A DNA stretch of 64,000 bases, taken from positions 1,745,752 to 1,809,751 of the forward strand of contig NC_005085.1 in NCBI RefSeq assembly GCF_000007705.1. Direction: 5' to 3'. This document shows positions 19,688 to 29,155 of this stretch, in pieces (within the stretch, counting starts at the first letter, position 1; each line of letters starts with the position of its first letter). The stretch is from Chromobacterium violaceum ATCC 12472. GTDB taxonomy: Bacteria; Pseudomonadota; Gammaproteobacteria; Burkholderiales; Chromobacteriaceae. The notes beneath the pieces are model-generated. The model was not told the origin of the DNA. It saw only the letters and a list, made by a program, of their open reading frames with translations, and did no database searches. The position numbers and the translations under genes were made by a program.

Positions 19688-21217
19688 TCAGTTGGCGGCC
19701 GCGGGCTGTTGCCACCAGCCGCCGCCCAGCGCCGCGAACAGCGCCGCGCTGTCGCTGTAGCGCGCCGCCTGGGCCTGGATCAGGCCGATGCGCGCCTGCT
19801 GGTAGCTGCGTTGCGCGTCCAGCAGCGACAGGTAGCTGATGCCGCCCAGCTTGTACTGGCGGGTATGGACCTCCAGCGACTCGCGCGCCTTGGCCTCGGC
19901 GTCGGCCTGGGCCTGCAGCGCCCGGGCGTCGGCGTCCACCGCGCGCAGGCTGTCGGCGACGTCCTGGAAGGCTTTCAGCACGGTTGTCCGGTACTGGGCC
20001 TCCGCTTGCCGGTAGGCGGCCTCGGCGGCGCGGCGCTTGGCGCTGAGCGCGCCGCCGTTGAACAGCGGCTGCAACAGTCCGCCGCTGACGCTCCACAGCG
20101 TGTTGCCGAGGTCGGTATTGGGCAGCACCGTGTGCTGGGTGCCGTAGCTGCCGCTGAGGGTGATCTGCGGGTACTGGTTGGCGGTGGCGACGCCGACGTT
20201 GGCGCTGGCCTGGTGCAGCAGCGCCTCGCTGGCGCGGATGTCCGGGCGTTGGCGGGCGAGGTCGGACGGCAGCGACACCGGCAGCTCGTCCGGCAGGCGC
20301 AGCGACTCCAGGCGGAACTCGGGCAGGCCGCCCTCGCCGGGGAAGCGGCCGGCCAGTGTGGCCAACAGGTTGCGGGTCTGGGACAGCGCTTTTTCCAGCG
20401 GCTGCAGCTGGGCGCGGGTCTGCGCCACCAGCGTGCCCTGGCTCAGCGCCGCGGCGCGCGCCTGGGCGCCGAGGGCGACCTGCTTGTCGACGATGGCGAG
20501 CTGGGCCTCCTGCGCCTTCAGCAGCTCGCGCGTGGACTGCAGCTGGCCGCGCAGCGAGGCTTCCTGGACGGCGGCGGTCACCACGTTGGCGATCAGTGTC
20601 TGGTAGGCGGCCTCGGTCTGGAAGCGCTGGTAGTCGGCCGCCGCCATCAGGCCTTCGAGCTGGCGGCGGGAGCCGCCGAACAGGTCCAGCGTGTACGACA
20701 CGTTGACGGTGGCGCTGTAGACGTTGAATTCGCTGGGCGCGGTGCCGGAGAGGATGGCGCGCTGGCGGCCGCCGCCCAGCTGGGCGTTCACATTGGGAAA
20801 CAACAGGCTGCCGGAGGCGGCGTTGTAGTTCTCGCGCGCCTGGGCCAGCGCAGCCTGCGCCGCTTCCAGCGAGGGGTTGTGCGCCAGCGCGGCGCGGATC
20901 AGCTGGTCCAGTTCCGGCGATCTGAACAGCGTCCACCATTGGGCGGGCAAATCGCCGCCGTTCACCAGCCGCTGTCCGGCGCCGGCGGGGCCGGCACGTT
21001 CGTCGCTGGCGGTGGTTGCGGCCAGCGGCGTCTCGGCATAGCCGCGCTTGGCGGCGTCCGGCAGCGCGGGCGGCTTGAAGTCGGGGCCGACCGCGCAGCC
21101 GGCCTGGGCCAGAACCAGGGCCAAGAGCGCGAGGCGGCGCCAGGGCGCGGGAGAGGATAGGCCGTCGCCGGCCGCGGGGCGCGGCCGGGCGGAAGGAGGA
21201 TTGGATCTGGAATACAC
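19688..21217 (-). CDS. RND efflux outer-membrane lipoprotein channel (NodT/OprM family)
   Basis: A 509-residue TolC-like outer membrane factor. The N-terminus is a lipoprotein signal ending in the lipobox LAQAGC, followed by AVGPDF, the usual start of mature OprM-like proteins. Repeated helical segments rich in alanine and glutamine (AQAALAQARENYNAASG; LARQRPDIRASEALL) are the paired coiled-coil tunnel repeats. The start is a GTG at 21217 with AGGAG seven bases ahead; no ATG start gives a workable signal peptide, and upstream in-frame starts add about 80 unlikely residues. It is the first gene of the tripartite operon, which probably has its promoter between 21218 and 21357. Confidence 0.92.
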   Translation of the reverse strand: MYSRSNPPSARPRPAAGDGLSSPAPWRRLALLALVLAQAGCAVGPDFKPPALPDAAKRGYAETPLAATTASDERAGPAGAGQRLVNGGDLPAQWWTLFRSPELDQLIRAALAHNPSLEAAQAALAQARENYNAASGSLLFPNVNAQLGGGRQRAILSGTAPSEFNVYSATVNVSYTLDLFGGSRRQLEGLMAAADYQRFQTEAAYQTLIANVVTAAVQEASLRGQLQSTRELLKAQEAQLAIVDKQVALGAQARAAALSQGTLVAQTRAQLQPLEKALSQTRNLLATLAGRFPGEGGLPEFRLESLRLPDELPVSLPSDLARQRPDIRASEALLHQASANVGVATANQYPQITLSGSYGTQHTVLPNTDLGNTLWSVSGGLLQPLFNGGALSAKRRAAEAAYRQAEAQYRTTVLKAFQDVADSLRAVDADARALQAQADAEAKARESLEVHTRQYKLGGISYLSLLDAQRSYQQARIGLIQAQAARYSDSAALFAALGGGWWQQPAAAN

Positions 21218-21357
21218 AGCGTGCTCCTGAATGTGCAGGAACGCCGCGCGGCCATCAGCCGGACCCGCGGCCTTCCCCGATTTCTTCCCTTGCGACGGCT
21301 CGCCTGGACGGAGCAAGGGAATGAATCCCGTATGCTCTCTGGATTTTGTCCATATGT

Positions 21358-22209
21358 CTACTGGGTTGATGGTGTGGTCATGTGAATGTCGTCTTGCTGA
21401 ACATGGCTGTCGCCTCCTGCCCGTCCGTCCGCGCCGCCCGCCGAGGACAGCCATTGCCGCGCCGCCTGAGCCGGCGTCGCGCCCTGGCGGCAGATCAGAT
21501 GGTCAAGCCAGGCGACGACCCGGTTGCCCAGCCGCAGCCTGCGCAAGTCGTCGACGGCTGCGGGCGGCAGGCGGGCCAGCGCGTCCTTGCGGGCGATCAG
21601 CGTCGCCTCGTCGCGGCCGCGCAGCAGGTTTTCCGGGTCGGCCAGCGCGCGGATGCGGTGGCGCCAGTGCAGGAATTGCGGCTGCCACAGCGGCGCCACC
21701 ACCCAGTCGCCGCGCGCGACCGCCTGTTCGAACGCCTGGGCGCAGTCTTCCAGGCTGCCGTTCTCGAAATGGTAGCCGGCCCCGTCCAGACGGTAGTGGG
21801 CGATGATCTCGCGCGAAAAGCGGCTGATGCCGGCGCCGGGATTGATGCCTTGTATCCTTTTGATCATCCGCGACGCGACCTCCGGTTTTTTCAGGTCGGC
21901 GATTTCGGCGACGGCCCCCGCCGGCACGTAGTCCGGCACGCCCCACAGCGCGTAAGGTTCGTAGAGCGCGGCCAGCTTTTCCATGTCGTTTTCAATGGGG
22001 GCGAGATAGCCGCCATGGCTGCCGGGCAGCCAGGCGCTGCACAGCATGTCGCCCTGGCCGGCGGCCAGCAGCGCGAACGCGCGCTCGTGCGGCGCGCGCA
22101 GCTCGTCTACTGCCACGCCGTGTTTTTCCAGCAGTTGGGCAACTACCGCGGCGCTGGCGGCGTGAAAGGACAGGTCTATCGTGATCAGGGTGATGCGGGG
22201 CGTATTCAT
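21358..22209 (-). CDS. glycine-betaine-type ABC substrate-binding domain protein, no signal peptide
   Basis: A 283-residue protein with the OpuAC/ProX-type binding fold: ITLITIDLSFHAASAAVVAQLL, then LPGSHGGYLAP, then VAEIADLKKPE, INPGAGISRFSREIIAHY, and a WQPQFLHWRHRIRAL segment. It begins directly with the first beta strand (MNTPRITLITI) and has no signal peptide or lipobox, so as annotated it would stay in the cytoplasm. No permease or ATPase is adjacent. In-frame extension upstream is closed soon, so a missed signal peptide is unlikely. The ligand may be a quaternary amine, but that is family-level inference. It ends in a poorly conserved tail of about 20 residues. Confidence 0.8.
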   Translation of the reverse strand: MNTPRITLITIDLSFHAASAAVVAQLLEKHGVAVDELRAPHERAFALLAAGQGDMLCSAWLPGSHGGYLAPIENDMEKLAALYEPYALWGVPDYVPAGAVAEIADLKKPEVASRMIKRIQGINPGAGISRFSREIIAHYRLDGAGYHFENGSLEDCAQAFEQAVARGDWVVAPLWQPQFLHWRHRIRALADPENLLRGRDEATLIARKDALARLPPAAVDDLRRLRLGNRVVAWLDHLICRQGATPAQAARQWLSSAGGADGRAGGDSHVQQDDIHMTTPSTQ

Positions 22210-22303
22210 GTCGTCGGACCGGAAAGGCCGCGTTGCGCGGCCGGGGAGGGAAAGAAGGGCCCGTGGCGGCCTGTGCGGTGCCGGCCGCCACGGCGCGGCT
22301 GGG

Positions 22304-23317
22304 TCAGAAACCGCTGAGCACGATCTTGCCGCGGGCGGCGTTGCTTTCCAGCAAGGCGTGGGCGCGCTTGAGGTTGGCGGCGTTGATCGCGCCGAAACGC
22401 TCGGCGACGGTGCTCTTGACGATGCCGGCGTCCACCAGCCGCGCCAGCTCGGTCAGCAGCTTGTGCTGCTCGATCTGGTCGTCGGTGGCGAACATCGAGC
22501 GGGTGTACATGAACTCCCAGTGCAGCGAGATGCTTTTCACTTTCAACGGGCGCGCGTCCAGCGCTGCCGGGTCGTCGATCAGCGCGAGCTTGCCCTGCGG
22601 CGCCAGCGATTCGACGATCTCGCCGAAGTGGGCGTCGGTCTGGTTCAGGCTGGCGACGTAGTCGACGCTCTCGATGCCGATGCGTTTCAGCTCCCGGCTC
22701 AGCGGCTGGCTGTGGTCGATCACGTGATGGGCGCCCAGCTCTCTGACCCAGGCCTGGGTTTCCGGCCGCGACGCGGTGGCGATCACGGTGAGGCCGGTCA
22801 GCTGGCGCGCTAGCTGGATCATGATGGAGCCGACGCCGCCGGCGGCGCCGACGATCATCAGCTTGCGGCCGGCCGGCTGGCCGTTGGCCAACACCTGCAG
22901 GCGGTCGAACAGCAGCTCCCAGGCGGTGATGGCGGTCAGCGGCAGCGCGGCCGCGGTCTCGAAGTCCAGGCTGTCCGGCATGCGGCCGACGATGCGCTCG
23001 TCCACCGCGTGCAGCTCGCTGTTGGCGCCGGGGCGCTGCAGCGCGCCGGCGTACCAGACGCGGTCGCCCGGCTGGAACAGCGTGGTCTTGGCGCCGACGG
23101 CGCGCACCACGCCGGCCACATCCCAGCCCAGCACCTTGGGCTGGCCGGCTTCCGGCGCCATATTGGCGCGCACCTTCACGTCTACCGGGTTGACGGAAAT
23201 GGCTTGCACCTCCACCAGCAGATCGCGCTCGCCGATGACGGGCTCGGGCAGTTGCACGTCCTGCAGCGCTTCCGGATGGGAGATGGGCAGATTCTGGTAA
23301 TAAGCGACGGCTTTCAT
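22304..23317 (-). CDS. zinc-binding-type alcohol dehydrogenase family / NADPH:quinone reductase-like protein
   Basis: A 337-residue medium-chain dehydrogenase/reductase. It has the GroES-like N-terminal domain (VQAISVNPVDVKVRAN; LGWDVAGVVRAVG; GDRVWYAG) and a Rossmann domain with the nucleotide loop VGAAGGVGSIMIQLARQL. The catalytic zinc cysteines of true alcohol dehydrogenases are missing, which fits the zinc-independent quinone reductase/enoyl reductase branch. The ATG at 23317 follows AGGAAACCCC. It is divergent from a LysR gene 127 bp away, which is the usual arrangement for this kind of target and regulator. Substrate unknown. Confidence 0.9.
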   Translation of the reverse strand: MKAVAYYQNLPISHPEALQDVQLPEPVIGERDLLVEVQAISVNPVDVKVRANMAPEAGQPKVLGWDVAGVVRAVGAKTTLFQPGDRVWYAGALQRPGANSELHAVDERIVGRMPDSLDFETAAALPLTAITAWELLFDRLQVLANGQPAGRKLMIVGAAGGVGSIMIQLARQLTGLTVIATASRPETQAWVRELGAHHVIDHSQPLSRELKRIGIESVDYVASLNQTDAHFGEIVESLAPQGKLALIDDPAALDARPLKVKSISLHWEFMYTRSMFATDDQIEQHKLLTELARLVDAGIVKSTVAERFGAINAANLKRAHALLESNAARGKIVLSGF

Positions 23318-23444
23318 GGGGTTTCCTCTGGTTACGCAATCCCGGCGGCGGGGCCGCCTTCGTGATGCCTCGCATGGTATTGCTGTTTGATTTGAAGAAA
23401 ATCCGGCTAATATACGAATCAGTTTCAAAATATTTTTGATAAAA
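23318..23444. promoter_or_regulatory. divergent promoter region between the quinone-reductase-like gene and the LysR gene
   Basis: The 127-bp gap turns AT-rich from about 23377. It contains TAATAT at 23408-23413, a fair -10 box for the LysR gene with TTGATT (23387-23392) 15 bases upstream. A LysR-type operator would be expected here, but I cannot point to a single convincing T-N11-A site. Confidence 0.4.
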
Positions 23445-24350
23445 ATGGTTAGAGTCGATGATTTGCAGGTATTCATCCGCGCCGCGGACAACGGCAGCCT
23501 GTCGGCCGCCGCGCGCCAGCTGGACCTGAGCCCGGCGGTGGCCAGCGCCGCGTTGAAGCGGCTGGAGCAGGCGCTCGGCGCGCAGCTGCTGGCGCGCTCG
23601 ACCCGCAGCCTGAGGCTGACGCTGGCCGGCGAGCGCTACCTGGAGCACGCGCGCGCGGCGCTGGATGCGCTGCAGGCCGGCAGCCTGGCGCTGGAGCAGG
23701 ACAGGCGCGAGCTGTCGGGCAGCCTGTCGCTGTCGATGCCGTCGGACCTGGGGCGCAACCTGCTGCGGCCATGGCTGGATGATTTTCTGCGCCGGCATCC
23801 CGGCCTGAGCCTGCAGTTGCAGATCAGCGACCGCGTCGCCGATCTCTACCGCCAGCCGGTGGACGTGGCGTTGCGTTACGGCGTGCCGGAGGATTCCAGC
23901 CTGGTGGCGCTGCCGCTGGCGGCTGACAACCGCCGGGTGCTGTGCGCGTCGCCGGACTACCTGGTCCGCCACGGCGCGCCGGAGACGCCGCAGGCCCTGC
24001 GGGGCCGCCAGTGCCTGCGGCTGGTACTGGGCGCGGCGGTGCACGAGCGCTGGAGTTTCGAACGCCAGGGCGAGCGGCAGACGGTGACGGTGTCCGGGCG
24101 CTGGCTCAGCGACGATGGAGAGATCGTGCGGCGCTGGGCGGTGGACGGCTGCGGCATCGCCTACAAGTCGCGGCTGGACGTGCTGGCCGATCTGCGCGCG
24201 GGCAGGCTGACGCCCCTGCTGCCCGATTACGGAACCGAGCCGACGCCGCTATGCCTGGTCACGCCGCATCGGCTGATGTTGTCGCCGGCGGTGGCCGCGT
24301 TGCGCGCGCATCTGCAAGATTGCCTAGAACGGTATCTGGCGGAGCCGTGA
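23445..24350 (+). CDS. LysR-family transcriptional regulator
   Basis: A 301-residue regulator. The N-terminal helix-turn-helix is plain (DLQVFIRAADNGSLSAAARQLDLSPAVASAALKRLEQALG, residues about 5-45), followed by the linker helix and a periplasmic-binding-like effector domain (LSLSMPSDLGRNLLRPWL; VDVALRYGVPEDSSL; CGIAYKSRLDVLADL). It resembles the DsdC/CrgA-like branch with a ‘LRYG’ segment. The start ATG at 23445 gives MVRVDDLQVF; a TTG three codons earlier is possible. It probably controls the divergent quinone-reductase-like gene. Effector unknown. From 24351 to 24500 lies the promoter region for pcnB, with no other gene seen. Confidence 0.92.
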   Translation: MVRVDDLQVFIRAADNGSLSAAARQLDLSPAVASAALKRLEQALGAQLLARSTRSLRLTLAGERYLEHARAALDALQAGSLALEQDRRELSGSLSLSMPSDLGRNLLRPWLDDFLRRHPGLSLQLQISDRVADLYRQPVDVALRYGVPEDSSLVALPLAADNRRVLCASPDYLVRHGAPETPQALRGRQCLRLVLGAAVHERWSFERQGERQTVTVSGRWLSDDGEIVRRWAVDGCGIAYKSRLDVLADLRAGRLTPLLPDYGTEPTPLCLVTPHRLMLSPAVAALRAHLQDCLERYLAEP

Positions 24351-24500
24351 CGCGGAGGCGCGCGGCGCGGACCGTATCGATTGAAACAAGTTTCGGGGGA
24401 GGGAAGGGCCGATGTGTATTTTCCGCGGGGATTCGGGCTATAATCGCGGCCTTGAATCCCTAACCTTGCGAATCCAGCATTCCAAGCCACTATCTTCCAC

Positions 24501-25853
24501 ATGATCCGCAAGCTCATCCGTAAAGTCCTGGAATTGCCCATGGGCAAACGCCGCGGCAAACCGCGCGTCTATCCGTTGCCGCAGCACGGCATCCGCCGCG
24601 ACCAGCTCAGCCACGCCGCGCTGCGCGTGACTTCCCGGCTGCAGGAAGCCGGCTTCTCCGCCTTCGTGGTGGGCGGCGCCGTGCGCGACCTGATGCTGGG
24701 CGTGTCGCCCAAGGATTTCGACGTGGCCACCAACGCCACGCCGGAGCAGGTGCACCACCTGTTCCGCCGCTCCCGCATCATCGGCCGCCGCTTCCGCATC
24801 GTCCACGTGATGATGGGCCCGGAAACCATAGAAGTGACCACCTTCCGCGGCGGCAGCGTCGACGACACCAATGAAACCGGCCGCATCATGGCCGACAACA
24901 GCTTCGGCAGCCAGGAAGAGGACGCGCACCGGCGCGACTTCACCGTCAACGCGCTGTTCTACGACCCGTCCGACGAAACCGTCATCGACTACCACCACGG
25001 CGTCAAGGACCTGCACGCGAAGAAACTGGTGATGATAGGCCAGCCGGCACGCCGCTATCAGGAAGACCCGGTGCGCATGCTGCGCGCGGTGCGCCTGGCG
25101 GCCAAGCTGGGCTTCGAGATCGACGAGGACACCAAAAAGCCGATCCGCGCGCATGCCCACCTGCTGAAGAAAGAGCCGCCGGCCCGTTTGTTCGACGAGC
25201 TGCTGAAGCTGCTGATGTCCGGCCACGCCTACGCCTGCCTGAAAAAGCTGCGCGAGGAGGGCCTGGCGCGCGGCGTGTTCCCGCTGCTGGACGCGGTGAT
25301 CGACGACAAGGGCGGCGAGGACGCCTTCCTGAAGCTGAGCCTGGACAACACCGACGCCCGGCTGCGCGCCGACAAGCCGATTTCCGTCGGCTTCCTGCTG
25401 GCCACGCTGCTGTGGCGCCAGGTCGACCAGGGCTGGCAGCGCCGCCGCGAGGCGGGCGAGAAGAGCCTGCCGGCGCTGCTGGACGCCATTTCCGACGTCG
25501 AGAACGAACAGGACAACGATTTCGCCATTCCGCGCCGCTTCAGCGTGACCATGCGCGAGATCTGGACGCTGCAGGCGCGCTTCGACAGCCGCACCGGCGC
25601 CCGCCCATACCGCTTCCTTGAGCAGCCCCGCTTCCGCGCCGCCTATGATTTCCTGGCGCTGCGCAGCGAGGCCGGCGAGGTGCCGCGCGCGCTGGTGGAG
25701 TGGTGGGAGCGCTTCCAGCGCGCCGACGCCGACGAGTGCGAGCGCCTGATCGCCGAAGCCAAGGAAGGCGGCGCCGAGGAGCCCGCCAAGAAGCGCCGCC
25801 GCCGGCGCAGCGGCCGCCGCAAGCCCGAGGGCGCGGGGGAGAGCGCCGAGTGA
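24501..25853 (+). CDS. pcnB: poly(A) polymerase I
   Basis: A 450-residue nucleotidyltransferase that adds 3' poly(A) tails to RNA and so marks it for decay. The class II head domain has the signature FVVGGAVRDLMLGVSPKDFDVAT with the metal-binding DFD, then RRSRIIGRRFRIVHV and RRDFTVNALFYDP; RYQEDPVRMLRAVRLAAKLGF is the conserved neck motif. The C-terminus is strongly basic (KKRRRRRSGRRKPEG), as in other bacterial PcnB proteins, probably for RNA binding. It heads an operon in which the folK start overlaps its stop codon. Confidence 0.95.
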   Translation: MIRKLIRKVLELPMGKRRGKPRVYPLPQHGIRRDQLSHAALRVTSRLQEAGFSAFVVGGAVRDLMLGVSPKDFDVATNATPEQVHHLFRRSRIIGRRFRIVHVMMGPETIEVTTFRGGSVDDTNETGRIMADNSFGSQEEDAHRRDFTVNALFYDPSDETVIDYHHGVKDLHAKKLVMIGQPARRYQEDPVRMLRAVRLAAKLGFEIDEDTKKPIRAHAHLLKKEPPARLFDELLKLLMSGHAYACLKKLREEGLARGVFPLLDAVIDDKGGEDAFLKLSLDNTDARLRADKPISVGFLLATLLWRQVDQGWQRRREAGEKSLPALLDAISDVENEQDNDFAIPRRFSVTMREIWTLQARFDSRTGARPYRFLEQPRFRAAYDFLALRSEAGEVPRALVEWWERFQRADADECERLIAEAKEGGAEEPAKKRRRRRSGRRKPEGAGESAE

Positions 25854-26362
25854 CGCTGGCCTACGTGGCTCTGGGCAGCAATCTGGAGCAGCCTCAGCAG
25901 CAAGTCAGGGCCGCTCTTGCGGCCCTTGGCCATTTGGATGGCGCCACGTTGCTGCGCCATTCCTCGCTCTACCGCACCGCGCCGGTCGGTTACGCCGACC
26001 AGCCCGATTTCATCAACGCGGTGGCCTTGCTGGACACAGAGCTGCCGCCGTTGCGCCTGCTGGACGCGTTATTGGCGCTGGAGCAACGCTTCGGCCGCCA
26101 GCGCAGCTTCCGCAACGCGCCAAGGGTACTGGATCTTGACTTGTTGTATTACGATGGCGTCTTCCTTGAAGAGCCCCGGCTGATCCTGCCCCATCCGCGC
26201 ATGCGCGAGCGCGCCTTCGTGATGGTGCCGCTGGCCGAGATCGCCGCCGGCGCCACGCTGCCGGGCGTCGGCGACATCGCCGCGCTGGCGGCGGACCTGG
26301 CCGGTTCCGGCGTGGCGCGCCTGGACGACGAGTCCAACCCCAACAAACAGGAACAAGCATGA
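25850..26362 (+). CDS. folK: 2-amino-4-hydroxy-6-hydroxymethyldihydropteridine pyrophosphokinase
   Basis: A 170-residue HPPK, which transfers pyrophosphate from ATP to the pterin alcohol in folate synthesis. The family signature RNAPRVLDLDLLYYDG (metal-binding aspartates) is present, with VALGSNL at the N-terminus and LPHPRMRERAFVMVPLAEI downstream. The start is a GTG at 25850 that overlaps the pcnB TGA; this gives the normal N-terminus (V/M)TLAYVALGSNL, while the ORF upstream of it is out of character. Its own stop overlaps the next gene by four bases (ATGA), so the three genes are translationally coupled. Confidence 0.94.
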   Translation: MTLAYVALGSNLEQPQQQVRAALAALGHLDGATLLRHSSLYRTAPVGYADQPDFINAVALLDTELPPLRLLDALLALEQRFGRQRSFRNAPRVLDLDLLYYDGVFLEEPRLILPHPRMRERAFVMVPLAEIAAGATLPGVGDIAALAADLAGSGVARLDDESNPNKQEQA

Positions 26363-26994
26363 GTCAATTGCGATACGTGGTGGTGGAGGGGCCGATAGGC
26401 TCGGGCAAGTCTTCGCTGGCGCGCCGGCTGTCCGAATACTGGGGCGTGCAGCTGAAGGCCGAGGACCCGGCCGCCAATCCCTTCCTGCCGCGCTTCTATC
26501 GCAATATGCCGGCGCACGCGCTGTCCACCCAGCTGAGCTTCCTGCTGCAGCGCGCCGACATCGCGCGCGAGATGATCAGCGGCGAATTGCAGGCCGCGCC
26601 GCTGGTATCCGACTTCCTGTTTGAGAAGGACGCGCTGTTCGCCCGCCTCAACCTGGACGAGCACGAGCTGGCGATCTACCAGCGCCTGGCGAGGCTGGCG
26701 TTGCCGGAATACCCGGTGCCGGACCTGGTGATCTATCTGCAGGCGTCCGAGGACATCCTGCTGCAGCGGGTGGCCGCGCGCGCCGTCGATTACGAGGTCA
26801 ACTTCCCCGAGGGCTACCTCAAACGCGTGCATGCCGGCTACAGCGAGTTTTTCCACCAGTACGAGGCGGCGCCGTTGCTGATCGTCAACACCGACCACTT
26901 GAATCTGGTGGACGGCGACGAGGACTTCGAGTTATTGATCCGCTGCATTGCCGAAATGCGCGGCCAGCGCAGTTATTTCAACAAGAGCGTCTGA
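26359..26994 (+). CDS. deoxynucleoside kinase (dAK/dGK family)
   Basis: A 211-residue kinase that phosphorylates deoxynucleosides for nucleotide salvage. The P-loop [18 protein letters not shown] starts at residue 7; [17 protein letters not shown] has the DRS-like region (here SDFLFEKD), and [22 protein letters not shown] is the lid-region motif typical of the deoxyadenosine/deoxyguanosine kinases. Base specificity cannot be read from this. The start overlaps folK by four bases. Its placement between folK and panB is a recurring betaproteobacterial arrangement as I recall it, with no direct pathway link. Confidence 0.9.
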   Translation: MSQLRYVVVEGPIGSGKSSLARRLSEYWGVQLKAEDPAANPFLPRFYRNMPAHALSTQLSFLLQRADIAREMISGELQAAPLVSDFLFEKDALFARLNLDEHELAIYQRLARLALPEYPVPDLVIYLQASEDILLQRVAARAVDYEVNFPEGYLKRVHAGYSEFFHQYEAAPLLIVNTDHLNLVDGDEDFELLIRCIAEMRGQRSYFNKSV

Positions 26995-27043
26995 CCGGGT
27001 TGGTTCCCGCGCGGCGCCGAAGATGGAACGCGAGGAAGTCGAG

Positions 27044-27832
27044 ATGAAAATAACCGTCAATACCCTGCACAAGCTGGCCGAGGAAGGCCGGAAGATCACC
27101 ATGCTGACCTGCTACGACGCCAGCTTCGCCAGCCTGCTGGACGAGGCCGGCGTGGAAATCCTGCTGGTCGGCGACTCGCTGGGCCCGGTGATGCAGGGCG
27201 TGGACTCCACGCTGCCGGTCAGCGAAGAGGACATGCTCTACCACATCCGCTGCGTGGCCCGCGGCGCCAAGAACGCGCTGATCCTCGGCGACATGACCTT
27301 CGGCGCCTACCAGGAGAGCCCGCAACAGGCCTTCGCCCATGCCGCGCGCCTGCTGCAGGCCGGCGCCCACATGGTGAAGCTGGAAGGCGGCGCCTACATG
27401 GCCGAGACCACCCGCTTCCTGGTGGAGCGCGGCATTCCGGTGTGCTCCCACATCGGCCTGACGCCGCAATACGTCAACATGTTCGGCGGCTACCGCGTGC
27501 AGGGCAGGGGCGAAGACGCGCAGCGCATCCTGAACGACGCCAAGGTCCTGGCCGAGGCCGGCGCCAGCCTGGTGCTGATGGAGTGCGTGCCGGCGCCGCT
27601 GGCCAAGGAGATCACCGAAACCGTCAAGGCGCCGACCATAGGCATAGGCGCGGGCGCGGACACGTCCGGCCAGGTGCTGGTGCTGCACGACATGCTGGGC
27701 GTGTATCCGGGCAAGAAGGCCAAGTTCGTCAAGAACTTCATGGAAGAGGCCGGCAGCATCCAGGGCGCTGTCCAGGCTTACATCAAGGCGGTGAAGGACA
27801 AGACCTTCCCGGCCGAAGAGCACACTTACTAA
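27044..27832 (+). CDS. panB: 3-methyl-2-oxobutanoate hydroxymethyltransferase
   Basis: A 262-residue enzyme that transfers a hydroxymethyl group from methylene-tetrahydrofolate to ketoisovalerate, giving ketopantoate, the first committed step to pantothenate. Family landmarks are all present: [31 protein letters not shown] (metal ligand D), [18 protein letters not shown] and [22 protein letters not shown]. The ATG at 27044 with GAGGAAG upstream gives the standard length; the frame is open further upstream but that part is not family-like. panC follows 19 bp later. Confidence 0.96.
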   Translation: MKITVNTLHKLAEEGRKITMLTCYDASFASLLDEAGVEILLVGDSLGPVMQGVDSTLPVSEEDMLYHIRCVARGAKNALILGDMTFGAYQESPQQAFAHAARLLQAGAHMVKLEGGAYMAETTRFLVERGIPVCSHIGLTPQYVNMFGGYRVQGRGEDAQRILNDAKVLAEAGASLVLMECVPAPLAKEITETVKAPTIGIGAGADTSGQVLVLHDMLGVYPGKKAKFVKNFMEEAGSIQGAVQAYIKAVKDKTFPAEEHTY

Positions 27833-27851
27833 GCCCGGAAGAGAACGAGAG

Positions 27852-28685
27852 ATGGAAATCATCCGTACCGTGGCCGAGATGCGCGCCTGGCGCAAGCAGG
27901 CCGGCAAGCTGGCTTTCGTGCCCACCATGGGCAATCTGCACGAGGGGCACCTGAAGCTGGTGGCCGCCGCGCGCGAACGCGCCGAGAAAGTCGTGGTCAG
28001 CATCTTCGTCAACCGGCTGCAGTTCGGCCAGGGCGAGGACTTCGACGCTTACCCGCGCACTTTCGACGCCGACTGCGCCAAGCTGGCCGCCGCCGGCGTG
28101 GACGCGCTGTTCTTCCCGTCCGAACGCGAGCTGTACCCGCGCGTGCGGCAGGATTTCAACGTCGAGCCGCCGCACATCCAGAACGAGCTGTGCGGCGCCT
28201 TCCGCCCCGGGCATTTCCGCGGTGTGGCCACCGTGGTCACCAAGCTGTTCAACATCGTGCAGCCCGATCTGGCCTGTTTCGGCAAGAAGGACTACCAGCA
28301 GCTGCACGTGATCCAGGCCATGATCGCCGACCTGAACTCGCCGATCGAGATCGTGCCGGTGGACACCGGCCGCGCCGGCGACGGCCTGGCGCTGTCGTCG
28401 CGCAACGGCTACCTGTCGGCCGAAGAGCGCGCCGAAGCGCCGCGCCTGTACCGCAACCTGTCCATGATCCGCGACGGACTGATGGCGGGCAGCCAGGATT
28501 ACGCGGCGCTGGAGCAAGCCGCGCGCGACGATCTGGCCGCAGCGGGCTGGACCGTGGACTACGTGGAAGTGCGGCAGGCCGATACGCTGGAGATCGCCCA
28601 CGCCGGCGAGAAGCGCCTGGTGGTGCTGGCCGCCGCTCGCTTGGGCAAGACCCGTCTGATCGACAATATCGAAGTGTTCCGCTAG
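27852..28685 (+). CDS. panC: pantothenate synthetase (pantoate-beta-alanine ligase)
   Basis: A 277-residue ligase that activates pantoate with ATP and couples it to beta-alanine. [15 protein letters not shown] contains the HxGH-type nucleotide-binding motif, and [49 protein letters not shown] and [16 protein letters not shown] (KMSKS-like loop) are all in place. In many homologues the second motif reads FVNPLQF; here it is FVNRLQF, a small change. It sits between panB and panD, 24 bp before the latter. Confidence 0.95.
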   Translation: MEIIRTVAEMRAWRKQAGKLAFVPTMGNLHEGHLKLVAAARERAEKVVVSIFVNRLQFGQGEDFDAYPRTFDADCAKLAAAGVDALFFPSERELYPRVRQDFNVEPPHIQNELCGAFRPGHFRGVATVVTKLFNIVQPDLACFGKKDYQQLHVIQAMIADLNSPIEIVPVDTGRAGDGLALSSRNGYLSAEERAEAPRLYRNLSMIRDGLMAGSQDYAALEQAARDDLAAAGWTVDYVEVRQADTLEIAHAGEKRLVVLAAARLGKTRLIDNIEVFR

Positions 28686-28709
28686 GCCGGGACGAGAAGG
28701 AAGGCTGTC

Positions 28710-29090
28710 ATGCAACGCAATATGCTCAAGTCCAAGCTCCACCGCGTGACCACCACGCATGCCGAGCTGCATTACATCGGCTCCTGCGCCATCGATGAGA
28801 ACCTGCTGGAAGCGGCGGACATTCTCGAGTACGAAGAGGTGCAGATCTGGAATGTCACCAACGGCGAGCGTTTCGCCACTTACGCGATCAAGGCCGAGCG
28901 CGGGTCCGGCGTGATTTCGGTCAACGGTTCCGCCGCGCGCCGCGCCGCGCCGGGCGACCTGCTGATCATCGCCTCGTTCGCGCAGTACGAGGATGCGGAA
29001 CTGAAGGGCCACTCGCCCAAGCTGGTGTTCGTCGACGGCGACAACCGCCTGACCGAGGTGAAGGGCGCCACGCCGACCCAGCCGGCCTGA
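28710..29090 (+). CDS. panD: aspartate 1-decarboxylase proenzyme
   Basis: A 126-residue pyruvoyl enzyme that makes beta-alanine for PanC from aspartate. The self-cleavage site is Gly-Ser in YIGSCAID, so Ser25 becomes the pyruvoyl group. Also conserved are [49 protein letters not shown]. It closes the pcnB-to-panD operon. As in other Gram-negative organisms of this type no panM-like maturation factor is nearby. Confidence 0.96.
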   Translation: MQRNMLKSKLHRVTTTHAELHYIGSCAIDENLLEAADILEYEEVQIWNVTNGERFATYAIKAERGSGVISVNGSAARRAAPGDLLIIASFAQYEDAELKGHSPKLVFVDGDNRLTEVKGATPTQPA

Positions 29091-29107
29091 GCGCCGGTTT
29101 TTCCGCC

Positions 29108-29145
29108 ATCGCCGCGCGTGGCCCGGATGGGCAACCCGCGGCGAT
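29108..29145. terminator. inverted repeat between convergent genes after panD
   Basis: ATCGCCGCG (29108-29116) pairs with CGCGGCGAT (29137-29145), with a small inner GCCC/GGGC helix. There is only a poor T run (TGTCTTT), so termination activity is uncertain; position between convergent genes supports it. Confidence 0.45.
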
Positions 29146-29155
29146 TGTCTTTGGA

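Noticed and set aside
16057-19839. 1260-codon plus-strand frame opposite the RND pump and adaptor
   Set aside because: Composition is almost wholly His, Arg, Gly, Gln, Val and Ala, a mirror of GC-rich coding on the other strand.
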